Below are positions 59,705 through 64,000 of a DNA stretch of 64,000 nt, one piece after another; positions within the stretch are counted from its first letter, which is position 1; each line of letters starts with the position of its first letter. Source of the DNA: an uncultured Aeriscardovia sp. GTDB lineage: Bacteria > Actinomycetota > Actinomycetes > Actinomycetales > Bifidobacteriaceae. Under the pieces are notes generated by a model. That model was not told where the DNA came from. It searched no databases and saw only the letters and a list, made by a program, of their open reading frames with translations. A program made the position numbers and the translations under genes. The stretch is taken from positions 1,116,001 to 1,180,000 of the forward strand of contig CAIFER010000001.1 of NCBI GenBank assembly GCA_903789525.1. Reading direction: 5' to 3'.

Positions 59705-59726
59705 ATAACTAAAATGATTTAGTTAT
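59705..59726. promoter_or_regulatory. Operator-like palindrome ATAACTAAA-ATGA-TTTAGTTAT
   Basis: Perfect 9-bp arms, 4-bp spacer, in the divergent GH38 / solute-binding-protein intergenic region. Confidence 0.6.
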
Positions 59727-59997
59727 GCGGATGTTAACGTCACCCTTTTAGTGTGCCGTAAAAGGTTATTAATAAGCCAATAACGACACGCCGATAGAAG
59801 AATGTTGTGTGCAGCGATACACTTTATGTAAAGCGGTTTAGTTCCCAGACAGTGTTGTCAATGAAGATCAAGCAATTCAGTCTGTCGAGCTAGGTCGGTG
59901 CTGGGCGAGAGGTGTCCAGCACGTGTTTGTCACCATGATGTGAACGAACAAGGGCGGCCAGACCGTCCGAGCGGGGAAAAGAGAAAGGAAATTTCTC

Positions 59998-61299
59998 ATG
60001 AAGTCGCAGATTATGAAAGGTCTTGGCGTCATCGCTGCAGCGGCGATGCTTGTGCCGATGGCCGCATGCGGGACGAATTCCGCGTCTTCCAGCAACAAAG
60101 ATTCCTTAAAAGGCACTGTAACTTTTGAAACGTGGAATCTGAAGAACGACAAATATACGCCGTTCCTCACTAAAGCTATTAAGACGTATGAGAAGAACCA
60201 TCCAGGCTCACATATCAAGTGGCTTGATGCTCCTTCTGATGGTTATACACAGAAGCTCTCCACAGAGGCTGCTGCTGGTGAACTTCCTGACATCATTGAT
60301 GGCGGTCCAGCGGTTGTCTATCCGTTGGCCAAGGCAGGTGCACTTCTGAATCTCAGCAAGGAAGATCCTTCTGCAAAGAATTTGTACACTGAAGGCGCAT
60401 GGAATGCAGTCACATTCCATGGAAACGGTATGCAGGTTGGTGCCTACGGCTATCCGTGGTATGTCAATGACGGCCCGATGTATTGGAATACGAAGCTGAT
60501 GAAGCAGTGTGGTATCAGCACTGACAAGCTTCCAGAGACGTGGGATGAGTACTTCGCCGCAGCTAAGACGATGACGAAGAATTGCAAGAACGTCTATATG
60601 AGCACGATGATCGGCGGTGCTACAGATGATTATGCATCTGCTGGAATCAAGATCATGAACCCAAGCCAGACGAAGTATATCTTCAATACGCCAAAGGCCG
60701 TCAAGCATCTTCAGCAATTCGTTGATTTGTATAAGGCTGGCGGTATTCCACCAGAGGCCTTGAGTGCAACATGGAGTCAGCAAGCAGATTTCTTCCAGCG
60801 TGGTTCCATCATCGCAATGGGTGGAAGTGCTTACTCAGCAGCAGGCTTCAAGGAGAATGCTCCTGATCTGTATAAGAATCTTGCCGTTGGTCCAAAGATC
60901 AGTGATGAAGGCAGGTCTGCATCTGTCTCATATGACTCGCTGTCGATTGCTAAAACGTGCAAGAATCCGAAGCTTGCAATGGACTTCACTCGCTTTATCA
61001 CTAACAGCAAGAATCAACTCGAATTCGACAAGCTGTCTTCGTGCTTCCCATCCACGAAGGGAACGATTAATGATCCGTACTTCAAGAAGGCTTCATCTGG
61101 ATCTGATTTGCAGTCACAGGCTGTGAAGATCACGATGAAGGCAGTGACGAAGGGTTATTCGAATCGTCCGCCAATGATGTCTGATGCTGATGGCTGGAAC
61201 TATCTGCAACAGCAGGCAGCACTTGCTCTGCAAGGCAAACAGACTGCGAAGCAAGCTCTCGATAAGGCTGTTGATTTTGCTAATAGCCGTTTGCGGTAA
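59998..61299 (+). CDS. Sugar ABC transporter solute-binding lipoprotein
   Basis: Lipobox-like LVPMAACG; VTFETWNLKNDKYTPFLTKAIKTYEKNHPGSHIKWLDAPSDGYTQKL. Confidence 0.92.
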   Translation: MKSQIMKGLGVIAAAAMLVPMAACGTNSASSSNKDSLKGTVTFETWNLKNDKYTPFLTKAIKTYEKNHPGSHIKWLDAPSDGYTQKLSTEAAAGELPDIIDGGPAVVYPLAKAGALLNLSKEDPSAKNLYTEGAWNAVTFHGNGMQVGAYGYPWYVNDGPMYWNTKLMKQCGISTDKLPETWDEYFAAAKTMTKNCKNVYMSTMIGGATDDYASAGIKIMNPSQTKYIFNTPKAVKHLQQFVDLYKAGGIPPEALSATWSQQADFFQRGSIIAMGGSAYSAAGFKENAPDLYKNLAVGPKISDEGRSASVSYDSLSIAKTCKNPKLAMDFTRFITNSKNQLEFDKLSSCFPSTKGTINDPYFKKASSGSDLQSQAVKITMKAVTKGYSNRPPMMSDADGWNYLQQQAALALQGKQTAKQALDKAVDFANSRLR

Positions 61300-61351
61300 A
61301 GCGCAGATCGGATTCATTACACCACATGAATGCATGTGATGTGAAATAGAG

Positions 61352-61408
61352 GGATGCCCATTCTCGCGCTTCCCCTCCGCGAGAAGGAGAAGGCAAGAAT
61401 GGGCATCC
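61352..61408 (+). terminator. Attenuator/terminator hairpin between the binding protein and permease genes
   Basis: ggatgcccattct ... agaatgggcatcc (13 bp) followed by ttgtttgtttttt. Confidence 0.65.
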
Positions 61409-61438
61409 TTGTTTGTTTTTTGGAAGGCAGGCGGAAAG

Positions 61439-62437
61439 ATGCAGCAGTCAGAGAAGACCGCTCCCCGCGCACGTGTGAAAGAAAGCCGCCGGGAGAAGTG
61501 GCGGGAAAAGAAAGAAGCTCGACGAATCTCAGCGATTCCGAAACAGCAGAGAATAAGCCATGTGAGTGCAAGTGACAAGGTTGCACCATATCTGCTGTCT
61601 CTGCCAGCCTTCCTTATCGTTTTTATTTTCGTTTTTTTGGCGGCTTTAAACACAATTCGGCTCGCCTTTACAGATTCAACGATGCTTGTACCTGGTCACT
61701 TTATTGGAATCCAAAACTTTTTGGACATCAAAAATGATCCATACTTCAAGTACGCCATCGTGAACTCGTCATTGTACGTCGTGTGCGTAGTGCCGTTTAT
61801 GGTCATTTTGCCGTTAATCCTGGCGAACCTTGTGCGTGGCAATACAAAGATCATGGATTTCTTCCGCACATCGTTCTACATGCCTGTGGTGATGTCTGCG
61901 GTCGTCGTTGGTATGATTTGGACAAATTTGTTGGATTCACATGGTCTTGTCAATTCGTTCTTCCTTGCAGTGCACTGGGTTCAGAAACCAATCCCGTTCC
62001 TTACTGATCGTTGGCTCCTACTCTTCTCCTGCATGTTCGTAACAATCTGGCTCGGCCTGGGCTACTACATGGTCATTTATTTGACCGCACTTGCCAATAT
62101 CGACGAATCGTTGTACGAAGCTGCACAGCTCGATGGATGTAATGCAGCACAAGAGTTCATTCACGTCACAATGCCAGGTTGCCGGCCGACGATGATTCTT
62201 GTCATGATGTTGTCCACTATTGCAGCATTCCGCGTGTTCAACGAAGTATATGTGATGACCAACGGACTTGGAGGTCCGGGCGGCGAAGATATGACGATGT
62301 CCATGCTTATTCAGCAAGAGGGTACAGGCCTTCAGGCACATACTGGATACGCGAGCGCACTGTCAATCATTGTCTTACTCATCGTGGGTGTGTTGCTCAT
62401 CATAGAAAACGTTCTTCAGAGGAGGCTTGACCGATGA
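61439..62437 (+). CDS. Sugar ABC transporter permease (MalF/UgpA-like)
   Basis: EAAQLDGCNAAQEFIHVTMPGCRPTMILV EAA-type loop; multiple TM. Listed ORF starts at 61409. Confidence 0.9.
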   Translation: MQQSEKTAPRARVKESRREKWREKKEARRISAIPKQQRISHVSASDKVAPYLLSLPAFLIVFIFVFLAALNTIRLAFTDSTMLVPGHFIGIQNFLDIKNDPYFKYAIVNSSLYVVCVVPFMVILPLILANLVRGNTKIMDFFRTSFYMPVVMSAVVVGMIWTNLLDSHGLVNSFFLAVHWVQKPIPFLTDRWLLLFSCMFVTIWLGLGYYMVIYLTALANIDESLYEAAQLDGCNAAQEFIHVTMPGCRPTMILVMMLSTIAAFRVFNEVYVMTNGLGGPGGEDMTMSMLIQQEGTGLQAHTGYASALSIIVLLIVGVLLIIENVLQRRLDR

Positions 62438-63267
62438 AACAGCATAAAGTGACAGTCGGAAAGTTTTTCCAGTACCTCATTCTGGTGCTTGTCTTCATTC
62501 TTCTCGTTGGGCCCCTGATCTGGGAGATTTCTCTGAGCTTTAAAGGACCGCGCGATAACGTCTACGCAGTTCCGCCATACATCATTCCGAAAAGTCCGAC
62601 ATGGAACAACTACGTTAAAGTGTTTCACCAGGTGCCAATCTTCCGATACATGCTCAATACGCTCATTGTGGCCGCGCTGTCTATCTTTGGTAACGTTGCA
62701 TTTTCCACAATGGCCGGTTATGCACTTGCTCGTCTGAAGTGGCACGGTCGGAAACTCGTGTATCTCATGATTATGGTGACGATGATCATCCCGGTCGAAG
62801 GTGTCATCATTTCTCAGTTCCTGATCATGCGCGCACTGAATTTGCAGAATACGCTGCTTGCTGTTGCCCTACCGGGAATGGTTGGAGCAATTAACATCTT
62901 GCTGATGACGAATGCGATGGCAGCAATTCCTAATGAACTGGAGGAGGCTGCTGAAGTCGACGGTGCTTCAGTATGGCAACGGTTCATTCATATTTGTGTA
63001 CCGGAGTGCAAAGGAACTATGACCGTTGTAGGAATCTTCGCTTTCGTTGGTTCATGGAACGACTTCCTTTGGCCACTCATTGTGTTGTCAGATGAAAATA
63101 AGTACACACTTACGCTCGGAATGAATCGGTTGAAGGGCATCTTTATTCAGGATCCGCGCCTCATTGCTGCGGGCGCAATGGTCGCATTGATCCCGATCAT
63201 TGTCTTCTTCCTGTGCTTCCAGCGGTACTTCTTCCGTGGTCTCGAGCAAGGTGCGCTTAAGGGGTGA
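62434..63267 (+). CDS. Sugar ABC transporter permease (MalG/UgpE-like)
   Basis: EEAAEVDGASVWQRFIHICVPECKGTM loop; multiple TM; ATGA overlap with previous gene. Confidence 0.92.
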   Translation: MKQHKVTVGKFFQYLILVLVFILLVGPLIWEISLSFKGPRDNVYAVPPYIIPKSPTWNNYVKVFHQVPIFRYMLNTLIVAALSIFGNVAFSTMAGYALARLKWHGRKLVYLMIMVTMIIPVEGVIISQFLIMRALNLQNTLLAVALPGMVGAINILLMTNAMAAIPNELEEAAEVDGASVWQRFIHICVPECKGTMTVVGIFAFVGSWNDFLWPLIVLSDENKYTLTLGMNRLKGIFIQDPRLIAAGAMVALIPIIVFFLCFQRYFFRGLEQGALKG

Positions 63268-63272
63268 GTGTT

Positions 63273-64000
63273 ATGGATTCACACACTGTACAAGAACCGG
63301 CATCTCACCCTGTTCATTTCGGGGTGAACTACACGCCCTCTCATGGGTGGTTTTTTGCTTGGCTTGATCCCGATTGGGATAGTATTCGCCATGATCTCGA
63401 CCAGATTGCGTCACTCGGGGTAGATCATATTCGTATCTTTCCTCTTTGGACGTTGTTACAACCTAACCGCACAATGATCAACCACAAAGGGTTGAAAGAT
63501 GTGCGCACAATGGTTCAACTTGCCGCTTCACGAGGTTTGGATGCGTATGTGGATGTCTTACAAGGGCATCTTTCGAGTTTCGACTTTGTGCCAAGCTGGC
63601 TTGTCTCATGGCATGAGCGCAGCATGTTCAGTGATCAGGAATGCGTAAATGCAGAAGCGCAACTCATCTCTGCTGTTTATGAGGAACTTGCCGATGAGCC
63701 GAATTTCCGTGGATTGACTGTCGGGAATGAGTGCAATCAGTTCACAGATGCTGCTCATCCGCGCCGTCAGAAAGGGACGCCTACTCAGATCCGTGATTGG
63801 CTCAATGCACTTATTTCCCCGATTCATGATGACGCACGTAAAACGGGGAGGATACTCGTTCACGGCGAAAATGATGCCGTGTGGTATGAGGATCATCACG
63901 CATTTACTCCATGGGAAGCGTGCAATATTGGTGATGAGTCTGTCGTGCATTCGTGGGTATTTAACGGCGTAGCACAAAAGTTTGGCCCACTGAGTTTTGA
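63273..64000 (+). CDS. GH5-type glycosidase (GH5_18-like), truncated by the window end
   Basis: MDSHTVQEPASHPVHFGVNYTPSHGWFFAWLDPDWDSIRHDLDQIASLGVDHIRIFPLWTLLQPNRTM... LQGHLSSFDFVPSW ... LTVGNECNQF; absent from the ORF track because it runs off the end. Confidence 0.75.
   Translation, partial: MDSHTVQEPASHPVHFGVNYTPSHGWFFAWLDPDWDSIRHDLDQIASLGVDHIRIFPLWTLLQPNRTMINHKGLKDVRTMVQLAASRGLDAYVDVLQGHLSSFDFVPSWLVSWHERSMFSDQECVNAEAQLISAVYEELADEPNFRGLTVGNECNQFTDAAHPRRQKGTPTQIRDWLNALISPIHDDARKTGRILVHGENDAVWYEDHHAFTPWEACNIGDESVVHSWVFNGVAQKFGPLSF

Noticed and set aside
1-64000. Prophage, IS element, integron or CRISPR array
   Set aside because: No integrase, transposase, phage structural gene or regularly spaced repeats seen in any frame.

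Overview
This 64 kb window spans the replication origin of an actinobacterial chromosome. It is most likely Bifidobacteriaceae, judged from gene order, protein style and the N-glycan-type sugar locus; no database was searched. The conserved core runs cca - NUDIX - DUF6049 - murJ - pseudokinase - trxB - (parB, parA, rsmG, jag, yidC, yidD, rnpA, rpmH on -) - oriC - dnaA - dnaN - recF - DUF721 - gyrB - gyrA. I count 14 perfect 16-bp ParB sites (TGTTTCACGTGAAACA) plus one 15/16 site. All lie on the left side of dnaA, and about 10 are inside genes, where they encode a recurring VSRET or FHVKH peptide. The best candidate for a poorly described system is the three-gene minus-strand operon at about 0.2-6.4 kb: a TerB_N/TerB_C-like protein, a BrxD-like (DUF2791) P-loop ATPase and an Lhr/BrxHI-like SF2 helicase. 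It has a perfect TATAAT -10 preceded by an SOS/LexA-like box (CGAACAAATGTTCT). The right end holds a probable N-glycan utilisation locus (GH38 alpha-mannosidase, sugar ABC importer without ATPase, GH5_18-like glycosidase cut by the window end). There is one tRNA-Thr. I found no rRNA, CRISPR array, prophage or IS element.
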